This document shows positions 1-11,100 of a DNA stretch of 64,000 bases, one piece after another; within the stretch, counting starts at the first letter, position 1; the number at the start of each line of letters is the position of its first letter. This DNA is from Canna indica. Lineage: Eukaryota > Streptophyta > Magnoliopsida > Zingiberales > Cannaceae. Where the stretch lies: positions 52,197,501 to 52,261,500 of the forward strand of contig CP136890.1 of NCBI GenBank assembly GCA_034359265.1, written 5' to 3'. Under the pieces are notes generated by a model. It was not told the origin of the DNA. It saw only the letters and a program-made list of their open reading frames with translations, and searched no databases. A program made the translations under genes and the position numbers.

Positions 1-3000
1 CTTAGGGGGATGTTTGAAAGTTCATTCATGAAGGAAGATGAAGATATAATGACCTTTGCTTCTGGTGTGATTGAATTAGCAAATCAGATCCTGAATTATG
101 GTGAAGAGTTGGAAGAACTCAGAATAGTACAGAAGATTTTGAGAAGTCTGCCCCAAAAGTTCGATCATGTAGTTACGGCAATTGAGGAAGGGAGAAATGT
201 AAAAGCAATGACCAGTGAGGATCTGATAGGAACCTTACTGTCACATGAAGACAGAATGAAGAGATTTGAATCAAATAATTCAAATGGTACAACATTCTAC
301 ATGAGATCTGAAAAAAATTCTAGTTACAAAACAAATAGATGGAAGAAAGGTGAATCATCAAGAGACAATGAGATGAAGTCAGATCCGAAAACAGAAGAAG
401 GAGAGAAGAAAAAACGTATTCAATGTTTCTATTGCAATAGACATGGGCATATTGAAAGATTCTGTCGGCTGAAACAGAGACATGAACAAGAGAAATTGCA
501 AGCTAATTTTGCTGAAGAACAGTCTGATAATGAAGAGGATGAGAAGGTTCTTTTGCTGGCTAAACTAAATGATGAACAGAATTGTGAAGGTTGGTACATT
601 GATTCCGGGTGTAGCAACCATATGACTGGAATAGCCGACTTGTTCATATCCATTGATGAGACAAGATCTACTTCAGTAAGACTAGGTGATGGTACTGTTA
701 GAAAGGCAAAGGGAATGGGTGATCTTAAGTTCATCACAAATAAAGGTGAAGTTATCATAAAAAATGTGTTGTATGTTCCTGAACTTGAATCTAATCTTCT
801 AAGTATTGGTCAGTTACTTAGAGATGGTTTTAGAATACAATTTGCTGAAAATGAATGTCAAATCTTCACCAAAGATAAAGAAGAAGCAGTACTCACTGTT
901 ACTATGGCTACTAATAACTTGTTTTTCTTGAAGAATTATGAGTTTGCCTTGAAGGTAGCAAGCACAGTGAATACCAAATTGTGGCATAACAGATATGGTC
1001 ATTTGAATTTGATTAAGCTCAGAGAGATGGCAATGAAGGAAATTGTAGAAGGATTACCACATCTAGATGACGATGTTAATGACTTATGTGAAGATTGTGC
1101 AGCTGGTAAGCAAACCAGACTACCATTTCCCAAAGGTCAAGCACATCGAACTACTTCACCTTTGGAACTGGTACACACTGACTTGTGTGGACCAATGGAG
1201 GTGCAATCAAACTCAGGCTACAGATATTTCATGGTATGTGTAGATGATTTCAGTAGATTTCTGTGGGTATTTTTTCTTAAAAATAAGTCAGAAACTCTGA
1301 AGTTGTTTAAACAATTCAAAGCTGCTGTAGAATTAGAATCAGGACACTTGATTAAATGCATACGTTCTGATAGAGGTGGTGAGTTTATGTCGACAGAGTT
1401 TACTGATTTCTGCAACTTACATGGTATCAAACATCAGTTGACTGCAAGCTATACACCTCAGCAGAATGGTGTAGCTGAGCGCAAGAATAGAAGCTTAGTA
1501 GAGATGACTAGATGCATGTTGAAGAAAAGTCAGCTGTCAAAAGAAATGTGGGCTGAAGGAGTGAATACTGCAACTTACTTACTAAACAGATTTGCTACTA
1601 AGGCATTGGAGGAGAAGACACCTTATGAAGCCTGGTTTGGACATAAACCAAATGTCAGTCATTTCAGAGTATTCGGCTCTCTTGCTTATTGCCATGTGCC
1701 TAAAGAAAAGAGAAAGAAACTTGATTGCAAAAGCAAAACTCTAGTAATGATCGAATATAGTAGTCAAACAAAAGGATATAGACTATTCAATCCAGAGACT
1801 AAAGAGGTATCTATCAGTCGTGATGTTCACTTTAATGAAGAAAAAATTTGGACCCAAATTGATCAGTTGGAAGGAGAGACTGATGAGATGAAGGAGAGTT
1901 TTAGAATTCAGAATGTAAACTTGGAAGAGCAAATAGAAAATGATAAAGAAGTGCACCTTGAAGAAAACCAAAATTCAAGTTCTGAGGAGATACCTGAATT
2001 GATCCAGTGTGAATCTGAATCAAGCTCTCCACCAAGAAGATACAGAAGTTTAACTGAGTTGTATGGCAGTACTCATGCTTGCAATTTTACTAAAACTGGT
2101 GAACCTACTTGTTATGAGGAAGCTAAAGGCATTAAGGTATGGGAAGAAGCTATGCAATCTGAGATTCAGGCAATACTTATGCATGATACATGGGAATTGA
2201 CCACTTTACCAGAAGGCAAGAGACCAATTGGTCTAAAGTGGATTTACAAAACTAAACTTAATGCTGATGGGAGTTTGAACAAGTATAAAGCAAGATTGGT
2301 GGTGCAAGGATTTATGCATAAAGAAGGCCTGGATTTCAGTGAAACCTTTGCACCTGTGGCCAGATTTGACACCATTCGATTGCTGATTTCTGTGGCTGCA
2401 ATTAACAAATGGAAGATATATCAATTAGATATCAAATCAGCCTTCTTAAATGGAAAGCTTAAAGAAGAGGTCTTTGTATGCCAGCCACAAGGTTATGTTG
2501 TTCATGGTAAAGAAAACTGGGTTTATAAGCTAAAGAGAGCACTGTATGGATTGAAACAAGCACCTCGTGTTTGGTATGAAAGAATTGATGATTACTTCAG
2601 CAAAGAGGGATTTGCTAGAAGCAGAAATGAACATACCTTGTATACTAGAAGAGATGATCAGAATCATTTACTGATTGTTTTAATATATGTTGATGATCTT
2701 CTAGTGTGCAGTGATACTGAAGCAATAAGCAAAGACTTCAAACTCAAAATGGCAGCAACTTTTGATATGACTAATCTAGGAGAAATGAGTTTCTTTTTGG
2801 GTTTAGAAGTTAAACAAATGAAAGAAGGCATCTTTCTTTCTCAAGCTAAATACATAGTTGAATTACTCAAGAGATTTGGAATGGAACAATGCAATGGAGT
2901 AGGAAATCCAATGATTTCAGGGACTATACTCAAAGTGGAAGATGATGACAGTCCTGCTAATGCTACCCTGTACAGAATGATACTGGGAAGTCTGATGTAT

Positions 3001-3632
3001 GTAACAAATTCAAGACCTGACTTGTCATTTTGTGTGAGTTTTTTATCCAGGTTCATGAGCAAACCAAGTATGACATATTTGAAGGCTGCAAAGAGAGTGA
3101 TTAGTTATCTTAAAGGAACTCAACAATTTGGTATCTTCTACTCTGTTCATCTAAACCAGAAATGGTGGGATACACAGACAGTGATTGGGGAGGATCAATT
3201 GAGGATCGCAAGAGCACTTCAGGTTATATTTTTAAACTTGGAAGTGGAGCTGTTTGTTGGAGTTCTAAAAAATAAGCAATCACTGCATTGTCATCTGCTG
3301 AAGCAGAGTACATTGCAGCCACTGCAGCCAGCTGCCAAGCTGTTTGGACTCGAAGAATCTTAAGTGAATTTGGTATGAATCAGACTTCATCAACTACAAT
3401 AATGTGTGACAACTCTTCAGCTATTTCAATCAGCAAAAATCCTGTTATGCATGGTAGAACAAGGCATATTGATATTAGATATCATTTCATTCGAGACCTT
3501 GTTAGAGATGAAGTTGTTAGTTTAGATTTTTGCAGAACTGGAGATCAGATTGCAGATATCCTTACAAAACCACTGCCACTTGATAAGTTCACCTATTTCA
3601 GAGATCTTTTAGGTGTTCAAGCTCTTCATTAA
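1..3632 (+). pseudogene. copia gag-pol polyprotein, one frameshift and one stop in RNase H
   Basis: A long frame from 10 to 3363 (1117 codons) continues upstream of the window. Visible in order are a gag/UBN2-type region, a CCHC zinc knuckle (C139 with FYCNRHGHIERFC), a protease motif DSGC at residue 198, a GAG-pre-integrase motif (LWHNRYGHL, about 324), and an integrase core with D391, D454 and E490 in DD35E spacing. The RT has YVDD at 893. The frame is lost at about 3150-3168. RNase H then continues in another frame from about 3168 to 3632, with the motif AEAEYIA. In that frame a TAA at 3273-3275 stands where related proteins have glutamine. The protein would copy and integrate the element. 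The two lesions should stop production of complete RNase H unless they are bypassed. Only the ORF 5' of 3363 is intact. Confidence 0.95.
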
Positions 3633-3639
3633 GGGGGAG
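3631..3639 (+). other. polypurine tract of copia-1
   Basis: AAGGGGGAG directly follows the polyprotein stop codon (3630-3632) and directly precedes the LTR start TGTAAAATAG. This is the plus-strand priming site expected at that position. Confidence 0.9.
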
Positions 3640-3923
3640 TGTAAAATAGTATATAATGAAGATGTTAATGATGATAGAATTGTATAGTTACCTTACTGTG
3701 TCACTTGTAGTGGATCAGTTACAAGCTGGTTGTAGGTCAATTTCTGTTTCATAGCTTAGTATAAATAGCTAAGCAGGTAACTCATTTCGGTTCTCTCTTT
3801 TTTCGAGCATTGTAATTGTTTTCCCTGTTTTCAATCAAGGCTGAGTTCATTCCTTTTTTTATCCTCTGCTTCCTGCTTGTGTTCCTGTGTGTGATCGAGT
3901 GAATCAAGAGTGATTCCTTCACA
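3640..3923 (+). repeat. 3' LTR of copia-1
   Basis: It begins TGTAAAA directly after the polypurine tract. I place the end at ...CTTCACA because TGT/ACA is the usual inverted terminus. There is no second LTR in the window to confirm the right edge, so the end could be two bases shorter. A TATA box lies about 120 bp into the LTR. Confidence 0.75.
3760..3767 (+). promoter_or_regulatory. TATA box in the copia-1 LTR
   Basis: TATAAATA lies inside the LTR, followed by a pyrimidine-rich stretch (TTCGGTTCTCTCTTTTTTC, about 3787-3805). This is the usual place for the U3/R promoter of a copia LTR. The assignment is by position only. Confidence 0.55.
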
Positions 3924-4130
3924 TAGTGATAGAGACATAAATCGTGTGCAAAAGTTTCATGGTTTGAATGGGTGCCCATAAAATAGAGGTTGTCCATAAA
4001 ACCAAAAAGGATTTTTTTACCAGAAGTTTGGTGGTTTTCTAAAATTAATTTTGGTTTGATTTTGGTTTTTGATCTCAAATCAAACCAAGCCAATAAAAAG
4101 AGTAGCTGTATACTTATAGAAACAACGCAC

Positions 4131-4205
4131 CTCATTAGATGCTGCAGCAATAGGCATTGAGACGGCATTTTCATCACCAAGCGCAAGAGCCAACCTCATA
4201 TCTTT
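4131..4205 (-). pseudogene. single exon of a glyoxylate/succinic-semialdehyde reductase-like gene (GLYR family)
   Basis: On the minus strand 75 bases read as 25 codons containing KDMRLALALGDENAVSMP followed by IAAASNE. This strongly resembles the segment near the catalytic domain of plant glyoxylate/succinic-semialdehyde reductases (beta-hydroxyacid dehydrogenase family, NADPH-dependent), recognised from memory of the family. The exon is bounded by CAG at its 5' side and by a GTGCGT donor at its 3' side, so it looks like a genomic copy and not a cDNA copy. The acceptor side runs straight into a palindromic GAATTCAGCATGCTG repeat. I could not identify neighbouring exons with confidence. A weak similarity to the next GLYR segment may exist on the minus strand near 4960-5015. 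It is a relic and cannot encode an enzyme. Confidence 0.75.
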
Positions 4206-4206
4206 C

Positions 4207-4269
4207 TGCTGAATTCAGCATGCTGAATTCTCTATTTCTCTGCATGCTGAATTCTCAGCATGCTGAGAA
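4207..4269. repeat. palindromic GAATTCAGCATGCTG repeat cluster 1
   Basis: Several overlapping copies of the self-complementary words GCATGC, CAGCATGCTG and GAATTC are packed into about 60 bp. The cluster abuts the GLYR-like exon. A second cluster of the same words lies about 0.9 kb to the right. Confidence 0.8.
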
Positions 4270-4680
4270 TGATTTATGTTTTCCTGAAACTTTTCACCTG
4301 GTTAGCTAGTAAATTTAGGTAACAGTTCATAGGATGATATATGTGATATATATTTCATGGAACAATGGCTTACAGTTTTTTGTTTCTTTAAGGAGATAGT
4401 ATTTCTGCTCCAAGGTTGAAAGGAATGTTTATTTCTGATACTATTCTTGAAGTTATGGCTTGTTCCTGCCAACATATATCAACTAATATAGAATGGTCAC
4501 TAGCCATGGATGATGGTTATCAGTAAGAACAGAAGGACATGGTACACTTTCTAAAATGAGATAGTAAAAGAAACTATTAAGGACTCCTTAATAGTTCAAG
4601 TTACTTTGATTTATTATGGAAGGCTAGTTAGATTCTTTGGTGTTTAGGAGAACTGTCTTTTGGTTATCACTGCAAGATGC

Positions 4681-4724
4681 TTGCTTATCCCTAGCTTGTG
4701 AAATAACAAGCTAGGGATAAGCAA
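4681..4724. repeat. perfect 19-bp inverted repeat (hairpin)
   Basis: The left arm TTGCTTATCCCTAGCTTGT (4681-4699) is exactly complementary to 4706-4724, with a 6-base loop. The words TTATCCCTAGCTTGTGAAATAACAAG recur in direct orientation near 4759-4785 without the second arm, which suggests a small local duplication. Function is unknown. Confidence 0.85.
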
Positions 4725-5123
4725 TTAAGGATCCCTGTCTTTTGGTGTTTAAGTAATTATTATCCCTAGCTTGTGAAATAACAAGTGAAGAAAACACAAT
4801 TCATGCTGAGTGTTAATATAACTGCAGGATGTTAATATAACTGCAGCAATTCCTAGCATTCCGTTCACTGTTCCATTCCCTAAGTGGGAGCTCCTGCACA
4901 GCATGAGCTTGTTTCCTATGATCTTTTCTTGTATGAATGACTTCAACCTGCTAAGCATTGAGATTCCACTTTTATTTTTGGCTGAAAATTCAAATCCTTC
5001 AGTAACCATCATCATCTCGTCTTGCTACTGGAGTATTCAAATGGAAGTTGAGCTTCTTGGAAGGCTCGATCTGGTGGAAGAATGTTGTAATCAATTAAAT
5101 ATCCCGTTAGAGTCTTATGATAG

Positions 5124-5198
5124 CTGATGAATTCAGCATGCTGATGCTGAATTAGCATGCTGAACAATTCAGCATGCTGAACACTGCTGAATTGAATT
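5124..5198. repeat. palindromic GAATTCAGCATGCTG repeat cluster 2
   Basis: This is a second set of CAGCATGCTG, AGCATGCTGAA and GAATTC words, matching the cluster at 4207-4269. The two clusters flank a stretch of about 0.85 kb, in the way that diverged ends of a small inserted element might. No clean TSD was found. Confidence 0.75.
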
Positions 5199-5461
5199 CC
5201 CTATATATGATTCATTACCTGCCAAAATTTATACCCGGTATGAGCTCTTCATTTTGCATTAGTGTTTTTATGATCAATTCCCTATATATGATTCATCTGT
5301 TTAAAATATCCATGTACTCAATAGATATGAGTTTTATTAAGTTGCCGATTTCTGACAAAATATTAGTATTCTTTTGTATTCTGTATGTTCTACTCCATCA
5401 GAATATGTTTTGTTACAATAGAAAGGTTTAAAATGATTGTATTAATATTTTCTTTTTGTAG

Positions 5462-6498
5462 GCCCGATACACCTGGGATCCTGCCATTCAGGTTCGGGTG
5501 GAGGATGCTTGGGAAGCTTACAATAAGAAGCTTTTCAAGGATATCCTCCATCGTGCGCGGGCAAATGTAGGCAGTAATCGGGATACGCCTATGGATGCGC
5601 TGAAGGAAAATGAGTCCAACTGGATAACGAGCCACGTATGGGATCGACTATGCGACATCTGGGCGTTCGAGGAGTGGCAGGGTGCCTCCCGAACGGCGCA
5701 CCGGAATCGAATGATGCTAGTTGAGGGATCCGTGGCCCGACATACCGGTGGGTACATCCCATTTACTAGTCACGAGCGTCGCATGGTAAGTAATTTAATA
5801 ATAGTTTTTATTATTTATTATAGAAAAACTAATTATATTTATTTTATTGCAAGAGATGCGAGACGAGCAGGGGACGCTCATTCCGGCTGACCCTTTGAGG
5901 GTCTTCGAGGAGATATAGATATAGACATGGTCCTCGCCGGGGTGAGTTCATCAGCGGGAGGCCGGAGACAATCATGGTAAGTGTATATTTTAAAAAAATT
6001 ATATTAGTTCAATTATGTAAAATTAATTTAATTAATCAATCTTTAAAGGCCACGTATTCTGAGTTGGTGACCCAGCGGGGAGGTGATCTTGCGCAGCATC
6101 AGCTTGATGTTGACACATGGATGCAGGTGACAGGAGTCGACCACGGCCGTGTATATGGCATTGGCACAACGGCCCACGCACGGACGTTGTTGCAGCCACA
6201 TGGTGAGGGGTCGTCTGCCTTCACCTCTTCCATCGCTGGTCCATCAACTTCACATGCAGGTCAAGATCGATTTGCAGCCTTAGAGGCTTCGCACGCAGAA
6301 TTACAGGCTTCTCATGCACGCCTCATCAGTGAGGTGGCCGCTATAAGGGAGTACATGACACGTATTGCTTCTTCAATGCTTGGTGCTCTGGCCCCTCCGC
6401 CTCCCTCGTCATTCGACGCGACACCAACTGATGCCGTCCCGACGCAGCCCCTCTCCTCGCCGCATCCGTCGTCGCCACATGATGCGCTTCATGATTGA
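5462..6498 (+). pseudogene. CACTA-associated Transposase_24 (Ptta/En/Spm-type) gene, three exons, decayed
   Basis: Exon 5462-5785 follows a TTTTTGTAG acceptor and ends at a GTAAGT donor. It encodes ARYTWDPAIQ, then YNKKLFKDILHRAR, VWDRLCDIW and HTGGYIPF, the pattern of plant Ptta/En/Spm transposase proteins. Exon 2 is about 5854-5976 and exon 3 is 6049-6498 (GTAAGT donor, TTTAAAG acceptor). Exon 3 ends in a serine/proline-rich tail with a short helical stretch (about LEASHAELQASHARL). Compared with the related copy at 39650-40622, exon 2 carries a TAG and a small deletion, and its acceptor has slipped. The protein is therefore broken. Any 5' exons upstream of 5462 were not recognised. The family role is DNA binding and transposition of CACTA elements. 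Confidence 0.8.
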
Positions 6499-6754
6499 TG
6501 TATTTTATTTTTTATTTTGATGTAAACATATTTTGATACGATGTAAATATTACATTTTGATATAAATATAAACATTATAATTTGATGTACGTCTTGAATA
6601 TTTCCTCGTTGTGGCAGCATTTTGATATAATTTGATAAATTGTATATTCTTTCGTTGTGACATTGCATTTTGATATAATTTGATGTTAAATGTAAACATG
6701 CATTTTTTTAAAAAAAATATTATTATAAATTATTTTTTTATAAAAAAATACAAA
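6499..6754. other. 3' flank of the CACTA-1 gene, no gene
   Basis: AT-rich DNA with repeated TTTTGATATAA / TGATGTAAA words after the transposase stop codon, probably its 3' untranslated region. It runs into the subterminal repeats. Confidence 0.6.
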
Positions 6755-7107
6755 TTTGCGACGGCTCTGTGACCACTATTCCCGTCACAAAAGGTATATT
6801 GAACTAGTCGCCAACAACGGTCGCATCACCGTCGCAGATATAATATTTTGCGACGGAAAGAGCGGTCGCCATGCCGTTGCCTAAGTAATGTCTGCGACGG
6901 TCAAATACATTCTGCGACCAATGTAGACCATCACACTGCGGTCGCATAATGTTCTCATTTGCGACCGTTGATTCTGTCGTTGTAAGTTTTCTGCGACGAT
7001 AGCTTTTGCTACCGCTCTTTGCGACGGTGTTCAGCTGTCGCAGAAGGTCTTTAGCGACCGTTTTGCAGTGGTATTTTCCGCCGCAAATATCCCATTTTTT
7101 AGTAGTG
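6755..7107. repeat. CACTA-1 subterminal repeats and right TIR
   Basis: The words GCGACGG, GCGACCG, GGTCGC and CCGTCGC occur many times in both orientations, ending in the TIR at 7089-7107 (ATCCCATTTTTTAGTAGTG). In the En/Spm superfamily such subterminal arrays are transposase binding sites. The same words occur at the termini at 32896 and 42749, so all three ends belong to one family or closely related families. Confidence 0.85.
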
Positions 7108-7177
7108 ATGGTGAAGCCTCGAAGCAATCAAAATCTGCAAGTTTATCCTGGTCAAAAGTCATATTGATGTTCTGTAG

Positions 7178-8016
7178 TGTTAGGAAGAAATTGGGTCTTC
7201 CTGCAAAGATCCAAAAATCCAAACGCCAAAAGGAAAAATACCAAAATGAGTAAATCCAGAAAACATAAAGAACAACAAAATTTACATGGTTCAGCCCGGC
7301 GGGGTACCAGGCCTACTCCACGGGGAGAAGAGGGCACTTGATTTTATTAGGAGGAGAAAACACGGCCAATACAAGAGAATCTGAATACAATTGATAACTA
7401 AACCGTAAAAGAAAAATATTGTCTGTACTCGAATATTTTTCTGCACCCTGGAATCTGGATTTCTACTTCTGCTTGAAAACTGTGGATGCGGCGTCCTTGA
7501 TCTTCTTGCTTCTGCCTGAGACGGTGTGAAGGGGAAGAGAACCGCTGGAAATGAATCCTACCTGAGAAACGGAGTAGATGGGATGTTCTAGAATGATGGG
7601 ATGATTAGAACTATATATTAGGCCTCTATTATATTGAGGAGGTGTGGCCGACGATCTGCTGTCTTCATGTAATTACGTTAAATCTGAGGCACTCATCATT
7701 TTAATCACACGGCTGTCATGATGCTTTGACCGAACAAATTAGTAATTTTGACCGAGAAATCAGCATGGGAGAGGCGGTGGCGATCGCGGTGAACTCGTCA
7801 AAAATGGCGGCTGAAGAAGACTCGCCCGCGTGCAGCAATTGTTGTGCACTGCACGCGGGCGCGCGCACTGCACGCGCACGCATAGAGGCTGGGCTTGGCA
7901 CAGATGTTCGGCCCGCCTAGGCTGGGCCGGGCCGAGCCCAGTAATAGCTGCAGACTTTTTTTTTAATCCAACTTGGCCCATTTTGAAATCGGGTTTAACA
8001 TGAATCAATCCTCACA
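7178..8016 (-). repeat. 3' LTR of copia-2
   Basis: On the plus strand it runs from TGTTAGGAAG to CAATCCTCACA and is homologous along its length to 12061-12935. It is shorter because it lacks a stretch near the GC-rich CGCACTGCACGCG region (about 7860) that is present in the right LTR (about 12760-12800). A weak purine tract of the minus-strand element lies at 8017-8032. Confidence 0.93.
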
Positions 8017-8115
8017 ATTTCATCCTTTGATGAATTTTTTACCCGATGCAGTCTTATCCTCTTCTCCCAAGAGCCCTATAGGACTAATCTGCACCTTGAA
8101 TCAATCTTACCAAGT

Positions 8116-11100
8116 TCAGACAGTGTTCAAATTTGGCCGTTGGTAGCACTTTGGTCGCATATCTACTGGATTGTGAGCCGTGTCAATTTTCTGAAGCTTT
8201 ACTTCTCCTTTTGAAATAATATCCCTAATGAAATGGAATCTAACGTCGATGTGCTTCGTCCTTTCATGGAACATCTGATCTTTTGATAGATGAATTGCAC
8301 TTTGACTGTCACTATGCACCACTATGTCCCCAATTTGAGAAGTTAGTTCTTTTATCAGGTTCCCAAGCCAGATTGCTTCTTTAATCGCTTCTATAATAGC
8401 CATGTACTCTGCTTCAGTGGTAGAGAGGACGATAGTGGGTTGTAGGCCAGCTTTCCAACTTACTGCAGTTTCGCCTATAGTGAAGATGTAGGCGGTAATC
8501 GATCTCCTCTTATCAAGGTCACCGGCATAATCCGAGTCTGAGTATCCTGCAAATGATTAATTAGTTACACCGAAAATAAGACGACTGGCTTTAGATGTAC
8601 CTTGTAAGTAGCGCAGGATCCATTTGATTGCCTCCCAATGTGCTTTTCCCGGATTTGCCATGTACCAGCTGACAACACTGACTGCATGTGCTATATCTGG
8701 GCGGGTACAGATCATGGCGTATATAAGACTGCCAACTGCACTTGCATAGGGTACATATGACATGCTAACTCTTTCTTTTTCATCTTTTGGGCACAGTAAC
8801 TCTGATAATTTGAAGTGAGCGGCAAGAGGTGTCTTGACAGATTTTGCTTCTTGCATGCCAAAGTGTTAACCACCTGCTTTCCATAACTCTTTTGTGTCAA
8901 GTACAACTTTCTTGCTTTGCGGTCTCGCTTTATCTCCATCCCGAGGATTTTTCTTGCAGCCCCAAGGTCTTTCATGTCAAATTCGCCTTTAAGGTGTTTC
9001 TTAAGCCTGTCTATTTCAGTAATATCTTTTGCCGTAATAAGCATGTCATCAACATAAAGAAGCAAATAAATCACAGAACTAGTTGTTTTCTTTAAATAAA
9101 CACAACTGTCAAAAGATGATCTACTGAAATCAATACCAAGCATAAACTGATCAAACCTCTTATACCATTGTCTGGGAGATTGCTTGAGGCCATAGAGTGA
9201 CTTCTTTTGGAGGCAAACATGATCAACTTTATTTTTCTCTTCAAACCCTTCTGGTTGTGTCATGTAGATCTGTTCTTCTAAGTCACCGTGTAGGAAAACT
9301 GTCTTTATGTCAAGCTGTTCTAACTCCAAGTCTTGTATGACTACTAATGCTAAAAGAACACGAATAGAGGTATGCTTAACCACAGGAGAGAAAATATCTT
9401 TGTAGTCAATACCTTTCTTTTGACTGTATCCCTTTGCCACCAGTCGAGCTTTATAGATACCGCCTTCTTTGAGTTTGTAGATCCACTTGCACCCAACAAG
9501 TTTCTTGTGCGGTGGAGGCTTCACAAGTTCCCAAGAATTATTTTTCTGTAATGACTTGAATTCTTCTGTCATAGCTTCACGCCACTTTCTTGAATCTGTC
9601 CGATTTAGGACTTCTTTATAGGAGGTTGGTTCTTCAGTGCACAGAGTTTCTTCTGCCACTGCCAAAGCATATGTAGCAACATTTGCATACCTAGGATTAG
9701 GACGTGGTGCTCGCCTAGGTCGGTTGAGGGCGATGGAATAAGGATTCTCCTCCTCAACTTGATATTGCTCCTCCTGGACCCCATGTGGCTCCTCCTGAAC
9801 CTGGTGTGGCTCCTCCTGGATCTGAACATGTTCTTCAGTGGCTTGTTCTAATGGAGCAGTGTCATTGGCTTCTATGAAAGGCGGTCGAGGCGCAGGTGTA
9901 GGGAACCGGAATTCTTTGGTAGCGGGCTGAGGTGGTGTTTCTTCTGGTGGCACTGTAGGTTCCCATGAGTCCTCTTCTTGGTTCTCTTTTTTCATTTTCA
10001 AGAGTACATGTTCATCAAAAATTACATCTCTATGGATTTATGCTTTACAACTATTTATGCACCACACTTTATAGCCTTTCACTCCGCTAGGATATCCTAA
10101 GAAAATATTTTTTTTTTATCTAGGTTCTAATTTTCCTTCATTCACTCTGACATAGACAGTGCTCCCAAAAAATTTTAAGATGGTCATAAGAGGCAGGCGA
10201 CCCGGTCTATTTTTACTCAGGCGTCTTGAATTCAATGAATGAAGAAGGACATCGATTTATCAGGTACCAAGCGGTGGATGCAGCCTCTGCCCAAAAGCTT
10301 TTAGAAAGATTAGCATTAGAAAGCATACTTCTTACCCTTTCTATGATGGTGTGGTTCATCATTTCTGCTCCTCCATTCTACTAAGGTGTGTAGGGAACTG
10401 TGTGATGTCTTATGATCCCTTATCTGGAGCAAAAATCTTTAAATTCTCCACTGCAAAATTTTAGGCCATTGTCGGTTCGCAGGGTTCGAACATATCTACC
10501 GGTTCGCTTATCAATCATTGCCTTCCAAGACTAAAATTTAGAGAAAATATCATATTTATTTTTAATAAAATAAGCTCATACCTTCTTGGAGTAATCATCA
10601 ATGAATGTGAGCATGTATCTAGCTTCTCCTTGGGATTCAACTGGTGATGGCCCCCATAAATCAAAGCGGATGTAGTCTAATTTTTCTTTAGCATAGTGTT
10701 GCCCTGTGAAGAATGAGACTCTTTTCTGTTTGCCACAGATGCAATGTTCACATAAATCTAGCTTAGCAAATTTCTGTTTTCCAAGTAGTCCCTTTTGTTC
10801 AAGAATTAGCATGCTCCTCTCATTAATATGCCCTAATCTCATATGCCATAATTTAGCAATATCATCATCAGAGTGTTTAGAAGTTACTATAGCTGCACCA
10901 CTTGTAATTGTTGTGCCTTTCAGGATGTAGATTTGGTTTACTTTTAGTGCTTTCATTACTATTAAGGACCCTTTCGTGACTCTGAAAACTCCATCTTGGC
11001 CTGAATACTTGTATCCAAGTGCATCTAGAGAAGATAAAGAAATTAAATTTCTTTTAAGACCTGGAACGTGCCATACCTGAGTTAGAGTCCTTGTAATGCC

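Larger units (their letters stand above)
1..3923 (+). mobile_element. Ty1/copia retrotransposon, 3' portion (copia-1)
   Basis: The element enters from the left edge of the window inside gag. It runs through protease, integrase, reverse transcriptase and RNase H, then a polypurine tract and a short 3' LTR of about 284 bp. The order protease-integrase-RT-RNase H defines the copia (Pseudoviridae) type. The 5' LTR, primer site and gag start lie outside the window, so TSDs cannot be checked. The polyprotein is nearly open, with one frameshift and one stop near the 3' end, so this looks like one of the younger insertions here. I did not assign a copia lineage. Confidence 0.95.
4270..5461. other. 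no gene recognised; short repeats only
   Basis: This is AT-rich sequence between the GLYR-like exon and the CACTA gene. It holds a perfect hairpin (4681-4724), a partial direct copy of it (about 4759-4785) and the second palindromic cluster. Short open frames on both strands show no motif I can name. It could be captured DNA inside the CACTA element or old host sequence. I found no CACTA left terminus here. Confidence 0.5.
5462..7107 (+). mobile_element. CACTA (En/Spm) element, right part (CACTA-1)
   Basis: The right terminus ends in TTTTTTAGTAGTG at 7107, which reads CACTACTAAAAAA on the other strand. It is preceded by about 350 bp of dense GCGACGG / GCGACC subterminal repeats typical of this superfamily. 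A Transposase_24-like gene lies just inside. No left terminus was found to the left, so the element is truncated or its left end lies beyond the copia-1 insertion. The start given is the first recognised exon, not the element edge. Confidence 0.8.

Noticed and set aside
4749..5015. Minus-strand 88-codon frame as a second GLYR exon
   Set aside because: Only a short weak resemblance (TEGFEFSAKNKSGIS) was seen, with two extra residues and no convincing splice sites, so it was left as a remark.
7726..8008. Short frames around the GC-rich CGCGGGCGCGCGCACTGCACGCG region (also 12653-12922)
   Set aside because: They are within the copia-2 LTRs, upstream of the likely transcription start, and the two LTR copies differ by length changes that break the frames.
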